From: Tolypocladium sp. Sup5 PDA-1
Taxonomy: Eukaryota > Ascomycota > Sordariomycetes > Hypocreales > Ophiocordycipitaceae
Length of the DNA stretch: 64,000 nucleotides
Direction: 5' to 3'
Assembly (NCBI GenBank): GCA_000750105.3
Contig: JPHH03000056.1
Location: forward strand, 124,001 to 188,000
Position numbers and translations under genes: made by a program. Of this stretch, positions 45,598 to 55,409 are shown piece by piece. The notes beneath the pieces were generated by a model. That model had not been told where the DNA came from. It searched no databases and saw only the letters and a program-made list of their open reading frames with translations. Every line of letters starts with the position of its first letter. Position 1 is the stretch's first letter.

Positions 45598-45904
45598 TTA
45601 TGCGTCTGTTCCGACACCAAATTCATGTGATGGTCGCCGGTTGTAAACGGCAGCCTTGTCGCCAGAGAGGTTGAAGGCGGCCGCGCTGAAGTAGGTTGTT
45701 TGTTGATCACAGGATTCAGCGGCGTCATGGACCGAACCATGGCCATGCAAGCCAGGCGCAACCAACCAATAGCCGATGATGAACTGCACGTCAGCTTTCC
45801 CATCTGGGGTGGCCGTTGCACTCTACATATCATGAAGTGTGAACTCGGATATTGCATCGGAGCGGTGCTGCCGCGTATGAGTGGCAGTGGCGACTGTGCC
45901 TCGA
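45598..45904 (-). pseudogene. fragment of an unidentified protein gene
   Basis: One minus-strand frame ending at 45598 reads like a real protein (GYWLVAPGLHGHG, DAAESCDQQTTYFSAAAFNL). It continues upstream through a TAG at about 45835 into more protein-like sequence (TLHDM). No start, signal peptide or family can be given, so it is listed as a likely relic. The stop could derive from CAG by a C-to-T change. Confidence 0.3.
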
Positions 45905-46637
45905 GCCAAGTATGATAGACGCCAGGCTGTGACGGGGCTGGTAGTTGCAACTCACGCGTGAGAAGAGACGTTGGGTTGCCAGCGCTCTCCCCGCATCGGC
46001 CGGTTACACCCCGAGGATAGCGCCAAGTGCTCGACTGCTGGCGCATGATTGGGGTCTGTTTCAAGCCACGGACCTGCATGCGGGCTGAGTTGGGGGCAAT
46101 ATGTGCCGCAGCCAAGGGCTAGGAGGGTAATAAAACGAACCTCAACGGCTCCTACAGGGGATGTGTTTCGCTAAAGTGCCTCAAACATTGCTCTGGCCTG
46201 CAATGGAGGCATATCGAGTTATGCAGGTAAACAACTTTCTCCTTCTCGGCGCTGGTCTATCAGACTCGGTTTTATCTACCTAACAGTAGGCTTACTCTAA
46301 CTAGTCTTTAGTTCATTATATAGATACGTTACGAAAGATTATCATATACCATAGGAATATCACGCCTCGTACCTTCGAATAGGGTGACAATGTTCGGTGT
46401 CCTATTATAAAACCCAGGTCAACACACGAATGCAATAAATGGGAACCATTGGCGGACTATGACTCGAACCCGTTCACCGTCCCACGCCCATGGGCCAATC
46501 CTGGAGAACCCGCAACTGGGTAAGAGTCTACATCGGACTTCTTTTACAAAGCTCTCTAAGAGACAAAAATGATGTTTCAATAGGCATGCCGCCCCTTCAG
46601 CCAACCGTCCATACTGCACATCACTAAGGTTTGTCGT

Positions 46638-46777
46638 CTAAGTTATAGCAGCCAGCATCAAAAGACCTGCCGGGGCAAGCATGGTTGTGGCAGACTTTCC
46701 AGCTGCGTTGGTAAATCTAGACACCGCCTTGCCAGACGCATCGGTAGAGGGAGCTGCCGTCGTCTTCGCGCTGCCAC
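46638..46777 (-). pseudogene. 3' end of a GPI-anchored protein gene, cut by a repeat
   Basis: Read on the minus strand, the frame ends in a Ser/Gly/Ala-rich stretch, a small-residue cleavage region (NAAGKSA), a hydrophobic tail (TMLAPAGLLMLAAIT) and TAG. That is the usual form of a fungal GPI-attachment signal. Upstream the sequence switches at 46778 into repeat A. Beyond the composite repeat a Thr/Val/Ser-rich frame (TVTAATVVTSTS, about 47090-47160) might be the other side. It is too short and broken to name. Confidence 0.4.
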
Positions 46778-46916
46778 TACTCGCTGTGTATACTCAGGAT
46801 TCTAAGACAGAGCCTCCAAGCCTCCAAAATTGAGCATCCCCTTCCTGGCATTGCTGTATTAGCTGGTTTCAAAGAATTCTTGCTTTGACAATACTCATTG
46901 TCTTATTAATTGTGTT
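46778..46916. repeat. repeat A, copy 1
   Basis: About 139 bp nearly identical to 50624-50762, with about seven differences by eye, in the same orientation. It abuts repeat B copy 2 directly. Confidence 0.9.
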
Positions 46917-47040
46917 TGATCCGGCCTTGTTGGCAAACGCAGAGGCCAGCTCAGACTTATATGGTTGGGTGTGGCGGGGAGAAAGCGGGCACTTGCACGA
47001 TGCTGGTTCAAGGCTGGGCTGTTGGTTAGTCTATCAGTAC
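46914..47040. repeat. repeat B, copy 2
   Basis: About 127 bp matching 40442-40565 in the same orientation with more divergence than repeat A. It follows repeat A copy 1 without a gap, so the two form one composite unit here. Confidence 0.85.
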
Positions 47041-48677
47041 ACAATGGTCGTGGCACAGCTCAAGGTGGTTGGGGGCATGGTCATCGGGCCGGTGCAGATG
47101 GGCCAGCCGGCACACCTGCTGAGGTGGAGGTCACCACCGTCGCAGCGGTAACCGTCTTTGGAAGAGGATCCGGTGACTTTGATGATGCCGGACATTTTGT
47201 TCCGTGTTCTGGAACACGCTGTTGTCCCCTCCGCCTATTGGAGGTCTATGGTGATAGTAGCTCGTGCCGCCGTCCAACTCCCGCGGGCCTGTGTATTTAC
47301 AGAGTATGTACGTACGGTACTCCCTACATCTGTCACTTAGGCGGTAGGCCAGGGACTTCCGCTGTCTCAGGTCAAGTTGTATGACGCGGCTATGTGCGGG
47401 TGAGCGAGGTGACCCGTACAATTTTCGCTCTCTCCCCAGGGCGAGTCGACAGCTGTTGAGCAGACAAAATGTTCGCTATCTGCAAAACCCGGGCCTTCGG
47501 CACGGGTCGAGGCCCCAGGGTCTCGGAAGCATCTCGTCCCGTCTCTAGAGATGCCTGCTGATCGACATTCTAGAGGACCAGACGCCTGTCGTCTGGCACA
47601 AGAAGTCAATTCGCTGCTCGTTTTTACCTGCCGATGCCGATATCTCGACCACAACTGGGACAGCACCTGTTGCCAAGACCGGAACTCATTGTCATTACAA
47701 GTTGGCCAGCCGCACAGTCTTCCTCCGACGCTGCGTGTTTTTTTCTTCGGTTTCCATATTTCTGCTCTGACAGGGCGTCGGCACGCGCATACGATGCCTA
47801 AAAGAGCAAACCTCGGAGCATCTCAGTTGGAGCATCTCGGCCTCCTGCCTTGAGAACCCCCCTCCCCCCCCGGCCTCCCCTTTGTTTTCCACCGCCTCTT
47901 CATCCATGTGGGTCGAGGCGGGACATTGCACTAGGGGCGGGGGCGGTTGGAAATAAGAAACATAGTTCTTCAACGTAGGAGAAAAGAACTCGGCTCGTAT
48001 CGGGGTTCAGCCACTCACGGTTGACAACATGTCTATGTGAGGGGCGTCACGAACAAAGGTGCCAAGTCCGGGGATCATAGACACCCTTATGGCTGCATGA
48101 GACATGAGACATATTCGTGCAGCCATCTGGTTCAGTAGGAGAAGTCATCTTGAGATGCGACCAACAAATTTATGGTCTATGTGGGTTCAACTTTGGTTCG
48201 CCCGCGAGAGACGTCATCGACCAACCGCATACTTACAACCATACCGTCAAGAGTATTCGAATTTCGGAACCCAACGCAGCGTTCTGCGTGATGTAATCGC
48301 GGTGGCTCAGATACGTCCGACATATCGTCAATTCATGCGCGTCTGTACTGTGTGCATTATTATCTTTCATCCCTAGAGACCCTCAACAGATTCTCCGATC
48401 GACCTGCATGGCTGTATGTTTCTCATTTCCGCCCCCGACCTACGTGGCTGCACGCAGGTCCTATCAGACAGGTCACATTTAGGTCTAGCCCGACTACGGA
48501 GAGTAACGGTACAATATATTGACGCTCACCCCTTACTGATACAACTGATAGCAAAAGAATTGGTCTAGAGCTCCGTATATATGGATATGTAAAGGACTCG
48601 GCCATGAGTCATTTAATCTCCCTCATTTCTTTTCCAGAACCACATCAAAAGTCTCGCAATACCAGCAAGTCTTGAAA

Positions 48678-49128
48678 ATGAAGCTCTCTGCTCTTGCCCT
48701 TCTCGCCACTACAGCCTCAACCGCCCTCGGAGCGAGTTGTATTGTAGGTCATATTGTTTGTGGCCACGAGCTTCTGGGTTATAGTAAGTCTATGAAGAGT
48801 ATCTGTTAGAAAATGGTGTATTCTAACGTTAAATAGGTCAAGAGTACCTTGGGAGAATGCAATATGCATTGAGAGTCGCAGGTCGGCCGATTGATGGCCA
48901 TAATATATATGATTCCCTTTTTCTCTGCGCCTTTCCAGAAAGCGTATTTTGGCGTAGTACCTGCAGGGCATACGAGTGCATGAGGAACTGGGGCAATCCT
49001 CAGGACTACTGTCTAAGCAACCCAGAGGCTTCACGAGGAGGACGAGGTATGGCTTACTTAGTATTATCTTTCGGATCATGACTAATTAACTCACGTTTAT
49101 TCTAGTCCATCCAAACATCTCAGCCTGA
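48678..49128 (+). CDS. small secreted six-cysteine protein
   Basis: Three exons, 48678-48783, 48837-49046 and 49106-49128, give 112 residues. A signal peptide at about 1-19 (KLSALALLATTASTALG) is followed by a mature chain with six cysteines (SCIVGHIVC, FLC, STC, YEC, DYC), enough for three disulfides. The introns are 53 and 59 bp with good donors (GTAAGT, GTATGG) and a CTAAC branch in the first. The ATG has an AAAATG context. No family with known function is recognised. Small size, secretion and cysteine content make it an effector-like candidate. It sits in the gene-poor half, next to a tandem duplication. Confidence 0.65.
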
Positions 49129-49144
49129 GTGATCTTCTCACAAT

Positions 49145-49286
49145 CACCTACCTATAAGATAGCGATTCAACATCCTTCTAGGCACACCAAGCTTGGCAAC
49201 ACGGTTTCAGGAGTTCACCTACCTATAAGATAGCAATTCAACATTCTTCCAGGCACACCAAGTATTGCAGCATGATTTCAGGAGTT
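49145..49286. repeat. 71-bp tandem duplication, two copies
   Basis: Copies 49145-49215 and 49216-49286 begin CACCTACCTATAAGATAGC and end TTTCAGGAGTT. They differ at about eight sites, nearly all C/T or G/A. They lie just past the stop codon of the small secreted protein gene. Confidence 0.9.
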
Positions 49287-50177
49287 TTTCAACTCTAGTC
49301 AACTTTTTTGCTTATATTAGCCTAAGCTTGCCACTCCTTAGAGTCCGAAGAGCAATTATAATCTGAAGCCCCTCTTGTTTACTATGGCGCCGGATATGAA
49401 TAGTGTCAAGATCACTCACGACACACCCCGCGCCTCTAGTGCAACAGGCCTCCGAGCGGGGCTTCCTTAACCTTTTATTAGTTCTTGCACTGAATAAGCG
49501 ATGCGATGCGATGTTCGCGGTGTCAAGGAAGAGGGAGGCGTGAAGAGGAGGTAGGATGGGATAAGGTGAGAGACTTTGGCATATGGACGACAAGCCGACC
49601 AACTAGCTTCTATCCACCCAATCGGCCATGACTGCGCTGCAGGCACTCGGGGGGGCACTTGCTTTGCGTTGCCACAGAGGCACGCCAGTTGTGTGGAGGA
49701 ACTGGATGTTCAGGTGCACGAGCCAATTAAACGGCGAGTAACTGCTATGGGTAAGTAAATCGAAGCAACGTGCATAATAACCTGTTCCGTTTGTCGGGAA
49801 GAATAGTATTGATAGATGGGGCCATGTATATGTGACTGGGGGACGAGCTTGATGGTTGGCGCACGTCGATGGCTTCGGCGCGGTGCAGTGGTGACGCCTC
49901 AGGCGGGTCATCTGGAAACACAAACTTGAGCCAAAGGGAACGCGATCGCTGGACCAACTGGGATCTACAGACAAGTTAAAAAGAAAGCATTTGGCTCCAG
50001 GCACGAGCGGCTATATTAGTCGTCGTAGATGGGGAGTTTTCCGGGTGCTGTGGTAATCTGAAACTTTAGCGGCCCACTGGCTGCTGTGTCTCTGTTATTT
50101 TATGTATTTACCTTCTGCCAGTAGACGCACAACTCCCTCCCGATTCGGTGGGCACAACAGTGCTTTACTTAATATTT

Positions 50178-50261
50178 ATTCGTCACCGTCGCAGCCGCCG
50201 ATTCGAGAGCAACGCTCACGGAGGCGAGGGAGAGGATGACGGCTAGGGGCTGCAGATGCAT
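50178..50261 (-). other. possible first exon of a small secreted protein
   Basis: The minus-strand ATG at 50261 opens a good signal-peptide-like segment (MHLQPLAVILSLASVSVA) followed by ALESAAATV, then a possible GTGACG donor. Downstream exons cannot be fixed, and without splicing the frame stops after 30 codons. Confidence 0.25.
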
Positions 50262-50623
50262 GGCATAAATGCTCCCCGAATAAAACCATCCTGTGGTGCC
50301 TAGAGCTAATTTTGGGATTATGGGCTTCATTACGAGAGGGTATGTATCTGCGTGGAATTGTGTCGGAGTAATTACTGCACCCGGCATAACCCAGAACGTG
50401 TAAGCCGGCTTCTGAGTTGCAGCGGTCATGTACGTAGTGAACAGTTGAAAGGATCTTAGCAGACGAGTTCTTCTCAGTAGGTAGTATGACACAACGCAAA
50501 CTACTATTTACCATTGTCATCTAGATAAATAACAGAAGAGCAATATGATATCTCACCAAGCTCCGCAACCCAAGGCTCCTATCAGGCACCCTGTCATGAA
50601 TGACGAAACTGACGGCTCGATAG

Positions 50624-50762
50624 TACTCGCTGTGTATAACCAGGATTCTAAGACAGAGCCCCCAAGCCTCCAAAATTGAGCATCCCCTTCCTGGCATTGC
50701 TGTATTAGCTGGTTTCAAAGAATGCTTGCTGTGACAATACTCACTGTCTTTTTAATTGTGTG
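50624..50762. repeat. repeat A, copy 2
   Basis: Counterpart of 46778-46916. Its right end overlaps the last codons and stop of the proposed second exon of the hypothetical gene at 50741-51560. Confidence 0.9.
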
Positions 50763-51560
50763 TCCAGGTTGTTGCGACTCATGATCCGCCTCGCTGTCAA
50801 CTCACGCTTGTCAGCCTCAATTTCCAGTTGGATTGTCATTCGTGCCTCCAGGTAACTTACCTCCGTCTCTATGCCCCTCCCTGGCCGGACCATAGTCGGC
50901 CTTCTCCCACCATATCCGTAGCACCCACGCCGCAGCAAGCGCATCCCTCTGTTGCACGCTGATCTCAGCCGTCACAACCATGCTCAAGACGCCGTCCTGC
51001 ACCACCTCCCTCGCCAGCAGTGGCCCATCCCCGTCCCTCCACTCCGATATGGCTGCCTCGCCACTTTTACCTTTCGGTGGTACATCCTCCAAGACAACAT
51101 CATCGCTCCTCTGCAGCCGGTTGTCTGGTCCCCACTCGCCCCGAAGGATACGATATCGTTTCCCGCCCGTAAGCCGGTGTCCGAGCCTCTGAATGCCCAT
51201 GTTTGGCGGCGCAAGGCGCGACTGGGCCTCAACCTGATACGTGAAGTTTGGAAGCTCCCAGGTCTTTCGATGCATGAGGTCGAACATGGCGCGCTTGCGA
51301 GTGTGGAGAGACGGGGTCTCGGTTCCATCGCGCAGGTTGTATTCAAGCTTCTCCATGACAACCTTGTGGTCTGTTTCTGTTAAAAAGTCGACATGGTGTG
51401 AAAGCTCATACAGTGATGGACCGTCGGGGCCGCTGGAGTGAATGAAGCGCTGGAGGATGTAGAGCGTCTCTGGCTTTAGTACCTCATCGGCGGGATATTT
51501 GCACGATGTCGACTCGGTATATGGAGGCGGCTCGGCGACTACATTCGTTGTCTCCTCCAT
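50741..51560 (-). CDS. conserved hypothetical fungal protein
   Basis: Exon 1 is 51560-50861 and exon 2 is 50793-50741 across a 67-bp intron (GTAAGT, branch CTGAC, GACAG), 250 residues. It begins MEETTN with a PPPYTE motif, then LYILQRFIHSSGPDGPSLYEL and a region with ARKxRxxFDL-like spacing. Near the end it has the hallmark QRDALAAAWVLRIWWEKA. I recall many unannotated Sordariomycete proteins with this PPxYxE start and LxxAWxxRIW end; no function is known. If the intron is not used the frame ends at 50817. The final six residues and the stop lie inside repeat A, so the natural 3' end may have been replaced. Confidence 0.6.
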
Positions 51561-52064
51561 GGCTCTCCAGATGAACACTCTTTTAGTATTATAATGAGTC
51601 AGTAAATTCAAGCAGATGCGACAAAATGAATAAGTGGATAAATCACTGTGAAGGGTTCAAGGTGAGCAGCAAGAACTTCAAATCTAATGATGGTGGTATT
51701 ACCACCGAACAGGCCTTGAATATGATTGACAGGCGACTGGAAACCCATGGTGGCGAGATGCGTCATATGGCCAAGCAATGCCCTCTTCAGCACAGCCAAC
51801 AAGGGTCCGTTCGATGACGTTGTGGATAGTCGATGAAATAGGAGAGAGGGTGTTCCAGCGGCGGATGATGGCGCAAGGGGACAGTGTCGCGAGTGCGTAG
51901 CAAATTGCAACCCCGTCTGCCACGCTTTGGGTGTCTACCATTGTTGTTCACGACATGTCCATTATGCTTGAGTGTGATTTTCCTTAAGCGAGACTGATTG
52001 TCGTACACGAACGCTGCAGCCTAAACCAAGCAGAGCCCAAGTTCCTCATTTCTGAACCACCACT
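51561..52064. other. intergenic region
   Basis: Between two minus-strand genes. A minus-strand frame (51699-51941, beginning MVDTQSVADG) looks partly protein-like but has no domain or partner exon, so no gene is called. Confidence 0.4.
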
Positions 52065-55000
52065 TCATAAAGCCAAGATTTCACGAAAAGGCCTATCCCG
52101 ATCTCCACGCAGGAACTCTTCGAAGAATCTCTCGAAAATTCCCATAAACGCCTCGATCGCCCCCGCCTGAATCACATGCTTGTCAAACCGAACATCAACA
52201 TCCATCACACTCCCATGGATAGTACACTTGAACAGCATAGGCATCGCATCGCTCTCATCCAACCTCAACTCCGTGGCCCCGTTCCCGAACAGCCCGTCGC
52301 CGGCTTCGGTGGGCAGGAATGTTGCGTCCTCGATCATCAGCACGGAGCGCAGCTCGAAGCTAGGGAGAAGGCGCAGGAGACGGGCCAGGGGGAAGTCTTC
52401 GAACTCCATTCTCCCAATCAATGATGCCTGCGCCTCGGCCAAGACTTCGCTGCAGGACTTGAAGGAAGGGAGGCGCAGGTTTGTCGGGCATGTGAGGAGA
52501 GTTGGGCCGGCAACCCGATCAATGCCGGGAAAGGTCGAGTTCCGACCACCCAGGCTCTCGAGGAAGAGGATGCTAGTGGGGACGGCTGAACAAGACGAAA
52601 GCGCGGTAGCGTAGGCTACGCGAATCAGGTTCGCGACTGTGATGGATGCTGTACTTTCTGTTGTGCCGGATGGCGGTTGCTCGAAGGCGATGCTCACGGT
52701 CCTCAAGGACCTTTCCATGGATGGGGCCAGCCTTTTCTCAGGGGGAGGCAAGATGGGAAACTCGGCCCAGGATGAATCAGCGAGGTATTGCGTCCAGAAT
52801 GTCTCACCACCAGCAAGTTCCTGTTCGCTCGGGCCCTTGAGGTAACGGTTGAATGGCGTGAAAGGTGTTGGCTTGAGACCGTGGTAGAACTCGTCGAGGG
52901 TACGGAGAAGCATCGAGAGAGCGTAGCCATCATAGATGGCGTGGTGGATTGTCCAGACGAACACTTCCTCGGACGAGTCGACGCCCCTGACAATAGCATA
53001 ACGGCTCAACGGACATCCAATCGCCATTGGTATCTCGAGATCCCGTTTCAGGTAGGCCTCCAAGCTGTCGTTCACGATGACGGGCTCTACCGGACGGAAC
53101 TTGACGATGACCTGGAGTAGCTGCCTGTCAGGGTTGGTCATGACTCTCGCACGCAATAGCTCCGCAGCCTCGATGGTAGAGTTAAGAGCCCATTGGAATC
53201 GGACAAGGTCCACATCAGATGGAAGACGGAAGTGGTGCTGATCCAGCCACGCATCGGGCTTCACCAGTGTCTTGGCGTACCACCGCATCTGGCTCATCGT
53301 CATGGGCAGGACGTCCTCGATCTCTTCAGTCTGCAGTCCACAGACAGCGGCGGCTGCGGCGCGCAGTTCCTCCGAGAAACCACCCACCAGCGCGAAGGGC
53401 TGAATCCTCTCCTGCTTGCTTGGGGCGTCATCAGGGAGTGCTTTCTTTGTGAGATCGCTCAAGACCGGTGTCGAAAGGATCATGGATGAGGTCAGACCAA
53501 CTCCACGATCCCGGGCGGCTGATACCAACTTAATGCTTGTCACGGAATCGCCTCCCAGGTGGATAAAGTTATCATCGGGCCCGATGGTCTCTTGCTCTCG
53601 GTTGAGGATGAGCGCCCATAGTTCACTCATGGTGGTTTCGCTGGGAGACAACGATCTGGTGTTTCCTTGAAGCTTCTCGGACTGTCGCAGTCTTTGCACC
53701 TCATTCAAGCTAAGTTCTTTGACAAGCTCTCTCAACGCCTTGCGATTCGTCTTGGTGGACGATGTCAGGGGAATGAAAGTCAGGGGAATATAGAGAGACG
53801 GAACCAAGGGTGCGGGGAGAACCTTTGCGAGACTCTCCCTGATTTTCGGAACCCTTGCCAGGACATCTTCAACCTGAACCCAGCAAACCTCAGGCATCAC
53901 GCTCCCCGAAATCTTCACAGAGGTGCTGATGAAGGCTGCGAGAGACGCCTGGTCTGGTGACAAGGTAGCTTGGATCTTTTCAACGCAGAAATTGGAACCG
54001 GAAGGCAGAACTTGGGACTCGGACAGTCTTGCCTCGATCTCGGTGAGTTCGACTCGCATGCCCTTCAACTTGACTTGGGTGTCTTTGCGACCGATGAAGA
54101 TGGAGGTGCCGTCCGCAGCCCGGCGGGCCAAGTCGCCCGTCTTATAAGCCCGTCGAGTCTCCGAACCAATGCAGAAGTCCACAAATACTGCCTTTGTCTT
54201 TATCTCGTCACCCAGGTAGCCACGTGCCAGAATATGGCCCTCGATAAGCACCTCACCAATCTCACCCGCGGACACAACCTCGTTGTGGTTGTCCTCCCTC
54301 ACGATCCAGATGTTGCAGGCGGTTGCATGGCCGATCAGCCCGGTTACGGGTGCCGTGGTTCCTGTTCCGAGTCGGAAGCCCGCAGCCTGGACAGCTGCTT
54401 CGGCTGCCCCGTAGAGGCTATACACTTCAACGTGAGGACTCCATGTCTCGAACAAGCTGCTTGGCACTACCTCACCGCCGGTGACAAGTGTCCTCACGCT
54501 AGGTAGCGTGGCCGGATCAAGCAACTTGGCATACGAAGGCGTCAGCATAAGCGTATTGACACCCGTCTTGTTGATGAATTCTGCGATTCCGCCAAAGCGC
54601 TCCTCGTCAGTCGGCACGCAGATGCAGCCACCGAACACGAGCGTTGTGAATATCTCCAGGATGGACATGTCGAAGGCGTAGGATGCAAACTGCAAAACAC
54701 GTGACTTTTCGTTGATGGCTTGATCCGAGCCATGTGCGAGGACACTCGTCACGTAGGCGCGGTGCTCGATCATGACGCCCTTTGGCCGGCCTGTGCTGCC
54801 TGATGTGAAGACGACGTACATGATATCGCTCGGCGAAGCATCGGGATGGGGGCCCAGGTGCTTGGGGGCTGAGCTCAGGCCCGCCACCATGCCGCTCGAG
54901 ACTTCCACAACCGAGAGACCTGGAACCCCGGAGAAACGATGACTCTGGCTTGGAGAGGTCAATAGCAGAGTGGCCTTTGTGTCTTGGATGATTTCCGTGA

Positions 55001-55409
55001 GGCGCCCGTGTGGGTGCGATGCGTCCAGCGCAGCGAAGGCGCCTCCGGCCTTGCAGACGGCCACCATGGCGATGATAGTGATGGCTGATTGGTCGCAGAG
55101 AATGGGCACAATAACGTCGGGCCCGACTCCAAGCATAGACAGGTGTACAGCAAGACGTGACGAGAGCTGGTCAAGCTCCTTGTATGTGAAGTAGCCATCC
55201 CACGAGCAGATGGCCGGGGCACTGGGACGGGCAGCGACATGCTCTTGGATCACCTCCTGAACCAGTCTGTAGGTTGCTGGAGGAGCAAGAGTGAGACATG
55301 TTGGTTGTGGAGTTGACGTTGCTTCAGACTCAACGGTAGTGCTGTCGGTTTTGAGGATGGAGAGCAGCAATTCAGTAGTAGAAGAAGGGAGAGCTGCTAC
55401 GGCGGCCAT
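52065..55409 (-). CDS. single-module nonribosomal peptide synthetase, A-T-C
   Basis: One exon of 1114 residues. The adenylation domain spans about 50-560: A3 FTSGSTGRPKGV, A4 YAFDMSILE (Asp in the usual amino-acid-binding position), A5-like SLYGAAEAAV, A7 YKTGDL, A8 GRKDTQVKLKGMRVE, A10 STKTNRKAL. The thiolation domain carries LGGDS with phosphopantetheine Ser622. The condensation domain at about 700-1110 has HHAIYDG with catalytic His823. There is no thioesterase or reductase, so release probably occurs by C-domain-catalysed condensation or cyclisation with a second substrate. A-T-C enzymes of this kind make simple amides, esters or cyclised products. The gene is divergent from the P450 at 56737. 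The product cannot be predicted from the sequence alone. Confidence 0.9.
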   Translation of the reverse strand: MAAVAALPSSTTELLLSILKTDSTTVESEATSTPQPTCLTLAPPATYRLVQEVIQEHVAARPSAPAICSWDGYFTYKELDQLSSRLAVHLSMLGVGPDVIVPILCDQSAITIIAMVAVCKAGGAFAALDASHPHGRLTEIIQDTKATLLLTSPSQSHRFSGVPGLSVVEVSSGMVAGLSSAPKHLGPHPDASPSDIMYVVFTSGSTGRPKGVMIEHRAYVTSVLAHGSDQAINEKSRVLQFASYAFDMSILEIFTTLVFGGCICVPTDEERFGGIAEFINKTGVNTLMLTPSYAKLLDPATLPSVRTLVTGGEVVPSSLFETWSPHVEVYSLYGAAEAAVQAAGFRLGTGTTAPVTGLIGHATACNIWIVREDNHNEVVSAGEIGEVLIEGHILARGYLGDEIKTKAVFVDFCIGSETRRAYKTGDLARRAADGTSIFIGRKDTQVKLKGMRVELTEIEARLSESQVLPSGSNFCVEKIQATLSPDQASLAAFISTSVKISGSVMPEVCWVQVEDVLARVPKIRESLAKVLPAPLVPSLYIPLTFIPLTSSTKTNRKALRELVKELSLNEVQRLRQSEKLQGNTRSLSPSETTMSELWALILNREQETIGPDDNFIHLGGDSVTSIKLVSAARDRGVGLTSSMILSTPVLSDLTKKALPDDAPSKQERIQPFALVGGFSEELRAAAAAVCGLQTEEIEDVLPMTMSQMRWYAKTLVKPDAWLDQHHFRLPSDVDLVRFQWALNSTIEAAELLRARVMTNPDRQLLQVIVKFRPVEPVIVNDSLEAYLKRDLEIPMAIGCPLSRYAIVRGVDSSEEVFVWTIHHAIYDGYALSMLLRTLDEFYHGLKPTPFTPFNRYLKGPSEQELAGGETFWTQYLADSSWAEFPILPPPEKRLAPSMERSLRTVSIAFEQPPSGTTESTASITVANLIRVAYATALSSCSAVPTSILFLESLGGRNSTFPGIDRVAGPTLLTCPTNLRLPSFKSCSEVLAEAQASLIGRMEFEDFPLARLLRLLPSFELRSVLMIEDATFLPTEAGDGLFGNGATELRLDESDAMPMLFKCTIHGSVMDVDVRFDKHVIQAGAIEAFMGIFERFFEEFLRGDRDRPFREILAL

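Larger units (their letters stand above)
45191..48677. other. gene-poor 3.5-kb stretch with gene relics and repeats
   Basis: AT-richer than the first half of the window. It contains two protein-like relics (45598-45900 and 46638-46777) and the composite repeat at 46778-47040. The rest, including 47.3-48.6 kb, has no supported gene. Confidence 0.5.
49129..50740. other. intergenic region with tandem repeat and possible secreted exon
   Basis: Contains the 71-bp tandem duplication, repeat A copy 2, and a possible signal-peptide exon at 50178-50261. Other frames, including one at 49603-50004, have no recognisable features. Confidence 0.45.

Noticed and set aside
46440..46520. tRNA-like GGTTCGAGTC motif on the minus strand
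   Set aside because: The flanking bases do not form a T stem or acceptor stem, so no tRNA is supported.
49603..50004. 133-codon minus-strand frame
   Set aside because: Two overlapping frames look equally protein-like, with no signal peptide, start context or splice support.
51608..51941. Possible small gene upstream of the conserved hypothetical gene
   Set aside because: Two overlapping frames would need an unseen splice, and no family is recognised.
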